From contig NC_083605.1 of NCBI RefSeq assembly GCF_029168945.1, positions 35,601,280 through 35,665,279 on the forward strand: 64,000 nt of DNA. The letters run 5' to 3'. The position numbers and the translations under genes are program-made. The notes below the pieces were generated by a model, which was not told the DNA's origin, ran no database searches, and saw only the letters and a list, made by a program, of their open reading frames with translations. This document shows, one piece after another, positions 1-11,893 of this stretch (position 1 is its first letter; each line of letters starts with the position of its first letter). The DNA comes from Cannabis sativa (taxonomy: Eukaryota; Streptophyta; Magnoliopsida; Rosales; Cannabaceae).

Positions 1-447
1 CATTCAAAAAATTATCCATAAGATTAGAGCTTCTCTCTCTAAAATTCGAAGCTTCTGATACTTAAACACTTGCTGTAATTACCATTTCGTGAGAAATAAA
101 AACTCGGAGTAGACATAGCCCTATTACTATCGCGATATAGGGGGTGAAGTATTATAAATCTTATGCGTCTCTCTCGTTGATTACTTAACAACTTATTAAT
201 CATCTCGAGAATTTAGTGAGTTGATGTTGGCCATTTTTCAACGTCAACACTACCCATTAAGTGTGCACCAATCTCTCTATATATCAATTCTAATCTATTA
301 AAATTGTGCTTTTCGTTGATATAGCTATTATAAAACACTTTGGCTCTATATACTATGTGAAATCTACTAGTAATTTTTTTGGCCAAAATAATGTTAAATG
401 TGCGTGTTCATATGAATGAATGTATATATGGAAGAGGTTTCAATGGT
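1..447. other. AT-rich intergenic DNA with a MITE end
   Basis: No coding potential is seen. Around 251-275 the sequence carries an ACCCATTAAGTGTGCACC block. It resembles the right end of the MITE at 32506-32902, so a second member of that family probably ends here. Its other end was not located. Confidence 0.4.
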
Positions 448-1356
448 TACATTTTTATTGTAACCATCATGGTTATATTTTTTTAAGCCATTGGATTACT
501 ATTTAATGGTTGTGATTAATTTGGAAATTAAATAAACATAAATAAAAAATAACTTGTAACCTGAAAGTAACCTAATCATTTATTTCCTTATAAAACTTTA
601 ATTAAGATTAATTATATTTTAAAATTAAATTAATTATAATTATTAATTAATTTTTTGCAATTTATTACTATATAAGGATCTTTTAGCAATTTATTTTTTT
701 ATACTTAAATTATTTAAAATTTTATAGCAAAGTTTTTTATAATTTAAAATTATACACATATAATTTGATAATTTAAATTTTATTATACTTGTAATCTTAA
801 TTTTAAATTATTACGCATAATTATTTAATTTTTTTTTATTTAGATATTTAAAAAGTAAAAAATGAAATAAGTTGAAGGATTTTTTTAAAAAAAATGGCTG
901 CACTTGTTATCGATTGATTAGCTTGAGGCCTCATACTTAAATCATATAATTGTAATAAAATAATTAAATATTATTTAAAAATAATTAATTATTTGAAAAT
1001 TTATTATAAGAAGAGAATTTTAATTTGTGTCAAAAGAAGTTTAATTTTTGTAAAAAAAATAATTTTTTTTGTAAATATTATAATTAAATGGCTTAATTAT
1101 TAAAATAATTCAAGTAAGGATTTAAATATAAATATTAATTACTAAAAGAGGTCTTGTTAAATATTTAATTAATTATTTTAAGAAAATAGTTAATTATAAT
1201 TAAATAATTCTAAAAAAGGAATGTCTATTTAATTAATTATTTTAAGAAAATATTTAATTATAATTAATTAAATCTAAAAAATGAAAGTCTACCTATTAGT
1301 AACCTGCTATTACAGGTTAAAGAAAAATGTAACCATATGGTTACAATAAAAATGTA
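448..1356. mobile_element. TIR element (MITE-like), copy 1
   Basis: A perfect 20-bp inverted repeat bounds an AT-rich, non-coding segment of about 0.9 kb: positions 448-467 (core TACATTTTTATTGTAACCAT) pair with 1337-1356. The interior (about 490-660) is clearly related to 3420-3600, so at least two copies are present. No transposase is seen, so this is a non-autonomous element. I did not identify a TSD and cannot assign a superfamily. Confidence 0.6.
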
Positions 1357-3382
1357 AAAGTCACCCATATATATGCATGTATATTTTATCTAATATATGG
1401 ATGCTATTGTTTTTTTTTTTTTGTTACTTTGTGGGTTTAAATTGTTATTTCTTAAAAAATATACTTAATTGAAAAGTTAAATATAACACAAATTTATATG
1501 CTAAACATGTTTTAAAGAATTATATCCTCTCACAGAAAAAAAAAACGTCATCCATTCACAATGGAGAAGTGCTCATTCACACATGCCAATTTTTATCAAT
1601 TGTGCCAATGATAGTTATACAAAACAAAATATTTATACATTGAGTCATGCTCAATGATGTTGGCACTGTCCAATGGGCATAACTTAAATCAATACTAGGG
1701 GTGAGCCAGAGCGTGGTGTGGGTTAGGCATTGAATTGATGAAAATATGAGAGACAAAAAGTGAGGCATAGATAACAATTGTTGTGAGTGAAAAAAATTAT
1801 TTAATTTAATTATTTTAATTAGCTATATATCAAATTATCTACTATGGTATGTGATATATTTCAAATGCACCAATTATAATATAACTTAATGAAACTAATA
1901 ATCTCCTTGAGATAAAACTATATAATTATGTTTTGTACTAATTTTATAAGTGCATGTTTGAATTTTACTTACTTTAAAACTAATATAATGAAATTCTTTT
2001 TACAGTTGTAACATAAGTTTGATTGCATAATACATACTTCTAGTGCAATGCACGTTTAGTTGTCACTAGTATATATATTAAGTTAATATTATATGTATTT
2101 AATTATATTTTTAATTTTTATTTTAATTATATATTTTTTTAGTTTTATAATTAGTTATATATATTATTCAATAAAAAAATATTATTTTTTATTAAAAAAT
2201 GTTGAATTTAAGTGCTATTTATAAAAACAAATATAAATAATAATCAAAATTTACTGTGATTTATAATTTTAGTTTAACCGTAACATTTTTAATTTTTTAA
2301 AAAATATCATACATTTTTTAGGGATTATTTTATAGATACACAAAAATAACAAAAAAATTACAAAAATGCAGTTTTACAGAATTTTAAATATTTTTACGAT
2401 TTTTTTTATTTTATTTACAGAAAATGTGGTCTTTTATATTGTACTATTGTTAATTTATTGTAATCTGTATGCTATTTTTTGTTGTTGTTTTGATATAATT
2501 TAAATGTTATTTTCATGTTACTTTTATGTAGTTTTCTTGTTCTTTTGTGTTGTTTATATGGAAAACTGTAAAAATATATATAAAAAAAAATTCTTTAAAC
2601 GTAAAAATGTAATTTTTTTACAAAAAAATAGTGTCTTATGTAATTATCCTTTTTTTTTTATTATTATTTTCTTTAAATAACAATCAAAAAAATTTTTGTT
2701 TAGTAATTGCAATAGGTAATGTCGTCGTAATAGTAATTCTTTAAGAAATATAAATATTTTTTTTCTATTTTATTGCTTAAAAAGAAAACAATCATATCAA
2801 GATATTTTTTTAGATATGTGGATTAGGTAAAATATGATAATAGAAATATATATTTTAGATGTGTAATGAGTTTAAATTAAATTGATAATTCTATTTTTGC
2901 CATATTTAAATTAAAATAACATTTTATAATTTGAGTTTCCTTGAAAGTGGTTGCTCGCTGATCCTCTAGCACCGTTAAAGTAGAGAGGACAAATGTGCTT
3001 TAAGGAAAGAGTGTTTCATGTGTCTCTTCTTTGAGTTTGTTTATTTTCTTGTAATGTACTTATTTTGCTCTTTAATTAATTATAATATAAATATAGTTAA
3101 AATGACATATTATTATTGGTGTGTTTTTTAATATAAAATCTCATATATTTTGATTTAATATATAATATTTAAAATTATTAATTAATTAAGAGGTGACACA
3201 TTAATATTGTATTGTGCACTGTCAAATGCTAAATTGCAAACTCTAATTGTATTGAAAAAAAGAGTAATATGAATCATGTAGCTTTCTAGACCATTAAATA
3301 ATGAGTAGCAAGGAGATTAATACGTTAATCATCCCTTATATTGTATGAAGTCAAAATTAATTATATATAGTGAGGAAATTTG
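1357..3382. other. AT-rich intergenic DNA
   Basis: No open frame of note. It contains a Helitron 3' terminus at 2043-2069 (listed separately) and a small GC-richer island at about 2935-3060 that I could not identify. The rest is A/T runs and simple AT-rich sequence. Confidence 0.5.
2043..2069 (+). mobile_element. Helitron 3' terminus
   Basis: A short palindrome, GTGC-AAT-GCAC (2043-2053), is followed 12 nt later by CTAG (2066-2069) and then T. This is the canonical Helitron 3' end: a hairpin, then CTRR, inserted before T. The 5' TC end was not located with confidence; the stretch upstream back to about 1530 is a candidate body. No Rep/helicase coding is seen, so it would be non-autonomous. 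Confidence 0.5.
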
Positions 3383-4422
3383 AATGGTTACATCAAATTT
3401 GTATTATGATTACATTTATTTTTAGCCATTAGATTACTATTGAATGATTTCGATATATTTATAATTTACTAAATATAAATAATAAATATCTTGTGACCTA
3501 ATAATAATTTGATACTTTATTTTCTTATAAAATTTTAATTAAAATTAATTATATTTTAAAATTAAATTAATTAAAATTATTAATTAATTTTTTATAATTT
3601 TTAACGTACTAAATAATTATCATTTAGCAATTTATTTTTGGGAAATTATATTTTTTTAACTTTTTTTTTTCAAATTTACGGCTTGAGTTTCTAAAATGCT
3701 TGCAGTGCTAGTTGTAATAGGGATTTCTATACAATTTTTTGTTGCAATTTAGGTTGCAGCGCTAGTTGCAATAAGGGTTTCTATGTAAAATTCCGTAAAT
3801 ATATATATATATAAAAAAAAAAACTGTTTTAAAGTGTAAAAATGAAAAAATTCCTTTGTTTTTTTACACTTAAATTAATTATTGAAATTCTTGTAGCAAA
3901 AAGTCTTATAATTTTAATTATAACACATATAATCTCATAATTTAAAATTTTATCACACATATAATCTTAATTGAAGATTATTACACTTAATTATTTATTT
4001 ATTTTATTTAAAATTTTAACAAGAAAAAATTCGTTTAGTAGTTGAGTGCATTTTCTCAAAAAAAAAAAAAAAGGTTTAATGAGAAATGAGTTTCTCATAA
4101 TCCTCCTTCTTCCCTCTCGATTAATAAATGTAAATTTATTTTAGATGAAAAGTATTCTTTGTTATTCATCTTCACCACTTTTTATTTCTGAAATAAGATA
4201 TAAGGGGAAGTCTAATTTTATATAAAAAAATTATTGTAAATATTATAATTAAATGATTTAACTGTTAAAAAAATTATAATAAGGATTTGTATATAAAAAA
4301 AATTATTTATAAATATTAATTGCTAAAAGGGTCTTGTTAAATATATAAATTAAAAATTAGTTATTTCAAAAAAATAATTAATTATATTCTAAAAAAAAAT
4401 TTATCTATTGATAACATGGTGT
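3383..4422. mobile_element. TIR element, copy 2 (left part)
   Basis: This is a diverged copy of the 448-1356 element, starting with an ATGGTTACA-type terminus. It shares the same order of blocks: AGCCATTRGATTACTATT, then a TAATTATATTTTAAAATTAA block, then AAGGGTCTTGTTAAAT-type sequence. Copia-1 interrupts it at 4422/4423. The missing end, including the TGGTAATTACAATAAAAATA terminus, lies at 10028-10075 beyond copia-1. Confidence 0.6.
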
Positions 4423-4944
4423 TGTTGTAAGATATAAATATATTTATATATTTATAATATTACATATATATATATATATTTCAAAAGAAACAAGGACGTG
4501 ACTCATTCTTTTATTTGACTTGGTAATATATTGAACTATTGCATTTCCTATAAACTAGCAACCACACCCACTATCTTCTCAAAAATATGAGCAACGTCTT
4601 TTGTGACGTTAGTGCTCTACATGTGTGTGTGTATATATATATATATATATAGATACTTAAGGGTATTGCATGAGGTAGTATCTCATATATACAGTATCGT
4701 ATATACACCGCACATATATTATATACAACATATATAACTTATTTATATAGTACATATTATATATATAATTGTTCTTGGCTGGGTTATTATTTTTCTGCTG
4801 TTTCTGTTTTTCTGGTTCTTTCATTGTAATCAGAAGACCTGTTGAATCCTGGGGGATTACTTTGTAAATCCTTAAGGACAGTGTCTTATTTGCACGCCTC
4901 AGGTGTTATCAGTTTATTATTGTATTGTAATTATTTTTCTAACA
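4423..4944 (+). repeat. Copia-1 5' LTR
   Basis: A 522-bp TG...CA direct repeat matching 9500-10022. It contains a (TG)n(TA)n microsatellite at about 4620-4652 and many TATATA tracts that could serve as the core promoter. The gag ATG at 4958 lies only 13 bp past the LTR end. Confidence 0.93.
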
Positions 4945-4957
4945 ATCTTAAGGATTT

Positions 4958-7900
4958 ATGGATCCCAATGCTACTACTGCTGCTGCTGTTGATAACACCT
5001 CAGGTTCTCTTCCTATTGGTGGTACTCCTTCTGTCACCGCTGCCATTAATGGAGATATATCTACTGGTATTGGAGCAATCAATCTTTCTGCTCCTTCTTC
5101 ATCTGCTGCTATTGTTCCATACTCCAAGCCATTCCCTGACATTTCGAAAATAGAAATGTTTGATGGTCAATTTTTCAAAAGATGGCAAGAAAGAGTCTTC
5201 TCACTCCTTGATATACATGCTGTTGCATGGGCGCTTTCTGAAGAGAAAACAAACACTAATGCTGATGCTTGGACTCATGCCAATAAGGTATGTAGACACA
5301 CAATTTTGAGTACACTTTCTAATGATTTGTTTGATGTCTACTGCTCTTATAAGGAAGCCAAGGAGATATGGAACTCTATGATTGCAAAGTACACTGCTGA
5401 AGATGCTGGAAAACAAAAGTTCGTGGTTGGCAATTTTGATCGTTGGAGGATGGAGGATAACAAAGACATCAAGACTCAGATTAATGAGTATCACAAACTC
5501 AATGAAGATCTCAAGGCAGAGAGCATCATCCTACCAAAAAAATTTTTGACTGGATTATTAGTTGAGAGGCTTCCTGAATCGTGGAAAGAATATAAGAGTC
5601 ACCTAAAGCACAAGCATAAGCAGCTGTCCCTTGTAGATATGATTACCCACATCATTATTGAAGATACTAACCGCAAGGAACTCCAAGCTACCAAAGCGAG
5701 AGAAATGGCAGCAAAGGCGAATCTGGTACAAACACAAAACAAAAATAAAAGGTATGCCAACAAACCCAATCATTCAAATAACTCTATTTACAAGCCTAAA
5801 GCTAATAACACCACTACCTTTAAGAAAAAAGGGAGTTGCTTTGTTTGTGGAAAGCCAGGTCATCATGCACCTCAGTGTAGAAAAAGAGTGAGAAATGACC
5901 ATCCTCCTAAACCAAATGCAAATTTGGTAGAAGGAGATGATATTATTGCTGCGGTCATTTCTCAAGCTTATCTTGTGGCCAATGTGAAAGAATGGGTGGT
6001 AGACTCTGGTGCTACCAGACATATTTGTGCTAACAAAGATGTCTTTTCCTCCTACAAACCAGTAGGGGATGGTGAAGAACATGTTTATCTTGGTGATTCT
6101 CGAACTGCTCAAGTTCTTGGTAAAGGAAAAGTTGTTCTTAAACTCACATCTGGCAAGACTTTGGCTCTAAATGATGTACTTCATGTTCCTAATATAAGAG
6201 AAAATTTAATTTCCGTGGCTCTATTAGGAAAGGTTGGAGTTAAGGTGTCATTTGAATCTGACAAGATTGTAATGACCAAAAATAATATATTTGTGGGGAA
6301 AGGCTATTGTAATCAGGGTCTTTTTGTATTGAATGTTTCTGATGTTATTAATAAGAATGCATCTTCTTCTGCTTACTTGGTTGATTCTATTGATTTATGG
6401 CATGCTAGATTAGGACATGTTAGTGTTAGTTATATAAATAAAATGCAATCTCTTGGTCTAATTTCTGGAGTTAATAATTCTAGTCTAAATAAATGTGAAA
6501 TTTGTGTTGAAGCTAAATTAATTAAGAAATCTTGTAAATCTGTTCAAAGAGAATCTGAATTGTTAAGTTTAATTCACACTGACTTGGGAGATTTAAAACA
6601 AACTATGACTAGAGGTGGTAAAAAATATTATGTGACTTTTATAGATGATTTTTCTAGATATGCTAAGGTATATTTACTTAGAAATAAAGATGAAGCATTT
6701 AATATGTTTTTATCTTATAAAGCTGAAGTAGAAAATCAATTAAATAAAAAGATTAAGAGAGTTAGATCTGATCGCGGAGGTGAATATCTTTCAATAAATG
6801 ATTTGTGTGAAAAAGAAGACATAATTCATGAAGTAACTCCCCCATATTCTCCTGAATCAAATGGAGTTGCAGAACGAAAAAATAGAACTTTAAAAGAAAT
6901 GATGAATGCAATGCTTATTAGTTCTTGTGCACCTAATAACCTTTGGGGTGAAGCTATCTTATCTGCTTGTCATTTATAAAATAGAATTCCATATAAGAAG
7001 ACAGGTAAGTCTCCTTATGAGCTATGGTAGGGATACAAGCCTAATTTAAAATATTTAAAAGTCTGGGGGTGTCTAGCAAAAGTTTTGTTACCTGATCCTA
7101 AGAAACGAAAATTAGGCTCTAAAACTTCTGATTGCATGTTCATTGGTTATGCTAATCATAGTGTTTCTTATAGATTTCTTGTTGTGAAAAGTGATGTGCT
7201 TGATTGTAATACTATTATTGAAACAAAGAATGCTGAATTTTTTGAAAATATTTTTCCTTTGAAAAATGAGTCAATTTTTCATGTGCCTGCTGAAAATAAT
7301 TTTGAAAATTCTTCTGAAGAGCTTAGAAAAAGCGAAAGGCAAAGGAAAGAAACTTCTTTTGGAAATGATTTTTATACATATCTTATTGAAAGTGATCCTT
7401 TAACCTTTCTTGAAGCTATTTCTTCATCTGATTCATCATTTTGGAATGCAGCAATTAATACTGAAATTGATTCCCTTATTAAAAATAAAACTTGGATTTT
7501 GGTTGACTTACCTCCTGGAGTTAAACCTATTGGTTGTAAGTGGATTTTCAGGAAAAAAATATAATCCAGATGGGTCTATTGATAAATTTAAAGCTAGATT
7601 GGTTGCAAAAGGTTTTACTCAAAAAGAAAATGTTGATTATTTTCACACTTTTGCTCCTGTTGCTAGAATTGCTTCAATTCGAGTTTTAATTGCTTTAGCT
7701 TCTGTCCATAAACTTTTAATTCATCAAATGGATGTTAAAACTACTTTCTTGAATGGTGATTTAGAAGAAGAAATTTATATGGTCCAACCTGAAGGATGTG
7801 TTGTTTATGGTGAAGAGAATAAAGTGTGCAAATTGTTAAAATCTTTATATGGCCTAAAACAAGCTCCTAAACAATGGTATGAGAAGTTAGATCATGTGTT

Positions 7901-8933
7901 AATATGTGATGGTTTTTCTTCTTTAGAGGTTGATAAATGCATATATACTAAAATTGTTGATAACGAGTGCGTAATAATTAGCCTTTATGTGGATGATATG
8001 CTTATTTTTGGTACTAATATTGACATTATACTCAATACCAAAGCTTTCCTTGCTTCCAAATTTGATATGAAAGATATGGGTGAAGCAAGTGTGATATTGG
8101 GTGTCAAAATCATAAGGAAGGGTGATAGTATAATGCTATCACAAGAACATTACGTTGAGAAACTTCTTAAGAAGTTTGGACATTTTGATGTCACACCTGT
8201 GAGTACCCCTTATGATGCTAATACTCAACTAAAGAAAAACTTGGGAGAGCCTACTGCTCAATCTGAATATGCACAAATTATTGGGAGTTTGATGCATTTA
8301 ATGAATTTCTCTCGACCTGACATAGCTTATGCAGTATGCAGATTGAGTAGATATACACACAATCCCAATCGTGATCATTGGGCTGCAATAGTCAGACTGA
8401 TGAAATATTTGAGAGGAACCATGAATTATGGTATCCTGTATAGTGGATTTCCCGCTGTATTAGAAGGCTACAGTGATGCTAACTGGATCTCAGATTCAGA
8501 TGAGATAAAATCCACTAGTGGTTACATATTCACTCTAGGTGGAGGTGCAGTTTCTTGGAAATCAACCAAACAAACTATTATTGCAAAGTCCACTATGGAT
8601 TCTGAATTTGTAGCTCTAGAGTCGGCTGGAAATGAGACTGAGTGGTTGAGAAACTTCTTAGCCAATATTCCATTAGGTATAAAACCAACACCTTCTGTGT
8701 CTTTGCATTGTGATTGCCAAGCAGCAATTGCTATTGCAAAGAATAAAACCTTCAATGGTAAGAATAGACATATTCGTCTAAGACATGAAGTGATCAAGCA
8801 GCTGCTAAAAGATGGATCTATATCCATTGATTATGTGAAGTCAGAAGTGAATTTGGCTGATCCTTTGACTAAACCATTGGGTAGAAAATTAATTAATGAA
8901 ACATCGAGGGGAATGGGACTTAAGCCTATTTAA
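4958..8933 (+). pseudogene. Copia-1 gag-pol polyprotein (disrupted)
   Basis: The ATG at 4958 opens a copia polyprotein. In order: a UBN2-like gag domain (about residues 50-240), a CX2CX4HX4C zinc knuckle starting at Cys294, an aspartic protease with DSG at Asp349, and a GAG-pre-integrase HH-CC zinc domain (LWHARLGH). The DDE integrase follows with Asp542, Asp605 and Glu639 (in GVAERKN). The reverse transcriptase has YVDD at 7986-7997, then RNase H with YSDANW and a GMGLKPI-type C-terminus. Damage is limited: TAA at 6977-6979, TAG at 7028-7030, and one extra A in the A7 run at 7553-7559 that moves the frame for the rest of pol. Translation stops after integrase, so the copy is not autonomous. 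All catalytic residues I could check remain. Confidence 0.93.
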
Positions 8934-9499
8934 GATATTAGCAGTGATAGTAACCCAACCTTTTCTATTGGAGATCCCATGAATAAGGTTCATATGGGTA
9001 ACAACAAGTTGCTTGCTAATACTGCTAGCACTAATTTTGTCCCTTCCTATGTGTGAGAAGTGCTAGACTGCATAATTGTGAGGATGAGCTACTGTGCTCT
9101 TAATGAATTTCATATCCATTATGGGTGGTGTATTAAATGCAGTATATACTTGATGAAATCACCTATATGAGTGTGGAGTGGGGCCGCTCCTATGAAATTG
9201 TGGCATAATTTCTGGAGCACTCATGAATTACCAGGCACGCGCACGGCCTATTTGCGCAACACCGCACCAAACAGCAAAAATAGTGGGGGTGTAATGTGAT
9301 TGATAAGATTATAATTTATATTAAAGAGTATTGGTTCATAGAAACTAAATGTTTCACCAATATTCTATTTATTGTGTCTTATCTTTCTAGAACTGGTTCA
9401 TAGTCCAAAAAACACCAGATTTAAAGCATTTTACACTCATATATTTTACCCAGCAAAAATTAATTTTTTATAAACTTTCTTTTGAAATATGTGGGGGAT
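8934..9499 (+). other. Copia-1 3' untranslated region and polypurine tract
   Basis: About 560 bp of non-coding sequence lies between the pol stop and the 3' LTR. It ends in the purine-rich GTGGGGGAT tract that would prime plus-strand DNA synthesis. No further open frame is seen. Confidence 0.7.
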
Positions 9500-9530
9500 T
9501 GTTGTAAGATATAAATTTTGTATATATTTA

Positions 9531-9561
<31 letters not shown>

Positions 9562-10022
9562 TTCAAAAGAAACAAGGACGTGACTCATTCTTTTATTTGA
9601 CTTAGTAATATATTGAACTATTGCATTTCCTATAAACTAGCAACCACACCCACTATCTTCTCAAAAATATGAGCAACGTCTTTTGTGACGTTAGTGCTCT
9701 ACATGTGTGTGTATATATATATATATATAGATACTTAAGGGTATTGCATGAGGTAGTATCTCATATATACAGTATCGTATATACACCGCATATATATTAT
9801 ATACAACATATATAACTTATTTATATAGTACATATTATATATATAATTGTTCTTGGCTGGGTTATTATTTTTCTGCTGTTTCTGTTTTCCTGGTTCTTTC
9901 ATTGTAATCAGAAGACCTATTGAATCATGGGGGATTACTTTGTAAATCTTTAAGGACAGTGTCTTATTTGCACGCTTCAGGTGTTATCAGTTTATTATTG
10001 TATTGTAATTATTTTTCTAACA
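9500..10022 (+). repeat. Copia-1 3' LTR
   Basis: A 523-bp repeat starting TGTTGTAAG and ending TTTCTAACA. It is nearly identical to the 5' LTR; the visible differences are mostly in TA/TG microsatellite lengths and a few substitutions. It is followed by the TSD GGTGT. Confidence 0.93.
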
Positions 10023-10027
10023 GGTGT

Positions 10028-10081
10028 CACACGGAAAAAAAATATATATATAAATATGGTAATTACAATAAAAATATAATT
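10028..10081. mobile_element. TIR element, copy 2 (right end)
   Basis: The sequence resumes with a GGTAATTACAATAAAAATA terminus, equivalent to 1338-1356 of copy 1. It is the displaced right end of the element that copia-1 split. Confidence 0.55.
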
Positions 10082-10328
10082 ATTAACTAGTTAGTACGTG
10101 AAAAAAGTAATAGCTAGTATCATGTACTTCACCGCCATTTTGGCAGGTACTTTGTAGAGTTAATTAGAGAAATGTAGTTCAATATAATTGATCCGCACAT
10201 ATAATTTCAAAAATCACTGAAGTAATTTTAAGAAATTACATAATTGATATTTGATAATTACCAGAACCCCAGCCGGGGAAAACACTACACCCGTTGCTTA
10301 TATACATTTTTATATACTAGACTAGAAA

Positions 10329-11365
10329 TTACACAATCAAGTTATTCAGTTTTTGTTCCAACTTCGATAGATCGAAGCTTCTCTCTTCACTCACAGCCTG
10401 TTAATTAATAATACACATATAAATAATCAAAATTGGTTGTGAAGCATATATAGATATCTGGAAATTAATCAATTTTTGAAGAATAATTATTATAAAATCA
10501 AATAAATACCTCGGTTTGAATGGTGTGGAGAAATCTTTGGTTGACTTTTGCGGAAACACAGCTGATAACATCAAACCCTTCTGTGGACAAAGCTCTAAGA
10601 ATTAATTTATGGAGTGAAAATCCTTCACTACTAATACTGAAAACCTCAACGGATCTTCTCTTACTACAGTGCCTCAAACTAATTATCTTAGTTGACTCCA
10701 AATTAATAATCTCATTATTATTATTGTCACTAGAATCTGACATCTTTTTTAAGCTATCCCTTTTTGCCTTCATTCTTTCCATCTTTCTTTCTAAGTCTCT
10801 TATATAATTTGCAACTTCGTGTATTTGGTCCGATGTTGACCTCTTTCCCTGAAAACATATACATATAATTGGTCATCATCATCATCATCAATAAAGTAAA
10901 ATTGTGTGTGTATATATATATATGTCATTATGTGTTTGTGTGTTTAACCTTGAGATATTGAAGAGGGATAAGTGATCTTAGAGAAGCGTATAAGGCAGAC
11001 ATTTCTTGTCTTCTTTGCCTTTCAATATCTCTATGTATGACCTTCTTCTTCTTCTTGTCATTAGGGTTTTGATCATCATCATCGTCATCATTTGGTTCTT
11101 GATTTTGGTCCAAATTTGATGATTTGCGCCGCCTACCGCCAGCAAAGATTGGCTCACAGCCCTTCTGAGAAGGTGTTGGTGGAGTAACATCATGATCATG
11201 AGCATTATCATGATGATGTTCTTGGTTAATAATAATCTCATTTTCTGGATATAATAATTTGTAAGGAAAATTATTACTTGAGATCAGTTGGAAAAGCTCA
11301 TCTGTAGTAGTAGCTTGGTCATCATATAATAATTGGATATTTGAATTAGGAGGAATATAATCCAT
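10329..11365 (-). CDS. bHLH transcription factor (bHLH36/118/120/125/126-like)
   Basis: Three exons on the minus strand: 11365-10949 (139 codons), 10848-10510 (113 codons) and 10397-10329 (22 codons plus TAA). Both introns are phase 0 with GT-AG ends (AAG|GTTAAA...TTTCAG|GGA and GAG|GTATTT...TTAACAG|GCT). The predicted protein is 274 aa and nuclear. The basic region (about 104-122) is Lys/Arg-rich and keeps His111, Glu115 and Arg119, the H-E-R set that reads E-box/G-box DNA. Helix 1 is about 120-136, the loop spans intron 1, and helix 2 continues into [17 protein letters not shown], a leucine/coiled extension. The N-terminus holds a His-rich patch and an Asp run before the basic region. A C-terminal ACT-like region ([12 protein letters not shown]...) may support dimerisation. 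By domain and intron layout I place it in plant subgroup Ib(1); the exact orthologue is not established. Confidence 0.88.
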
Positions 11366-11401
11366 ATTTGGTGTGATTTACTCTCCAATCATCTCTCTTG
11401 C

Positions 11402-11413
11402 TATAAATATATA
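11402..11413 (-). promoter_or_regulatory. TATA-like box of the bHLH gene
   Basis: On the minus strand a TATATATTTATA stretch lies about 40-50 bp upstream of the ATG at 11365. It is the best core-promoter candidate, but the surrounding DNA is AT-rich and the implied 5' UTR is very short, so this is tentative. Confidence 0.3.
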
Positions 11414-11893
11414 TGTGATTATTAAAAATATTATAATATTTATCTCAAAAAAAAAAATATATTATAATATTTAATTATCTTAATTATAAAGACTCGGTAT
11501 TATTGCTGTTTTTATACTTGTATTTATTTTTTGTTTCCCAAAGTGAAAGTCCAGATAGGCATATCTTATTATTATTATTATTAGAGGCATGAAATCTTTA
11601 ATGGGGCCAAATGGTCCAAGATTTTCTGTGAATTTTTATAAAGAAGTCATGGTAATATAACATGTGACACTTAAGCTATTAAAAATTTATAATAATAATA
11701 ATAATAATTCTTAAGGGGGACTGTACATTTAGACAATAGAATGCATAAAATACCAAAACTATTCCATTCACACATGCAGTAAAATTATGGTTATTAAAAT
11801 TTGCACATTCTAAACATGGAATTTTTTCAACAAAACAATAGTGAATTATAAGATAAATAAATAATTAAATTTAGTAGTACTGTAGATATATAT
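11414..11893. other. bHLH upstream region
   Basis: Presumed promoter DNA of the bHLH gene. It contains an ATT microsatellite (about 11568-11583) and an AAT microsatellite (about 11691-11707). No further gene is seen. Confidence 0.4.

Larger units (their letters stand above)
4418..10027 (+). mobile_element. Copia-1: nearly intact Ty1/copia retrotransposon with TSD
   Basis: The element runs 4423-10022 (5.6 kb). It has two LTRs of 522 and 523 bp, each starting TGTTGTAAG and ending CTAACA, and a perfect 5-bp TSD GGTGT at 4418-4422 and 10023-10027. A G-rich polypurine tract (GTGGGGGAT, about 9491-9499) abuts the 3' LTR. One gag-pol frame fills the interior, in the copia order gag, protease, integrase, RT, RNase H. 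The frame is broken by two stops and one single-base frameshift. It inserted into the second TIR element. The high LTR identity and light damage suggest a fairly recent insertion. Confidence 0.95.

Noticed and set aside
1577..1777. 66-codon minus-strand open frame
   Set aside because: Low-complexity AT-rich surroundings, no recognisable domain, and no promoter context.
10520..10807. Plus-strand open frame over the bHLH second exon
   Set aside because: It lies opposite well-supported bHLH coding sequence with correct splice sites; it is a shadow frame.
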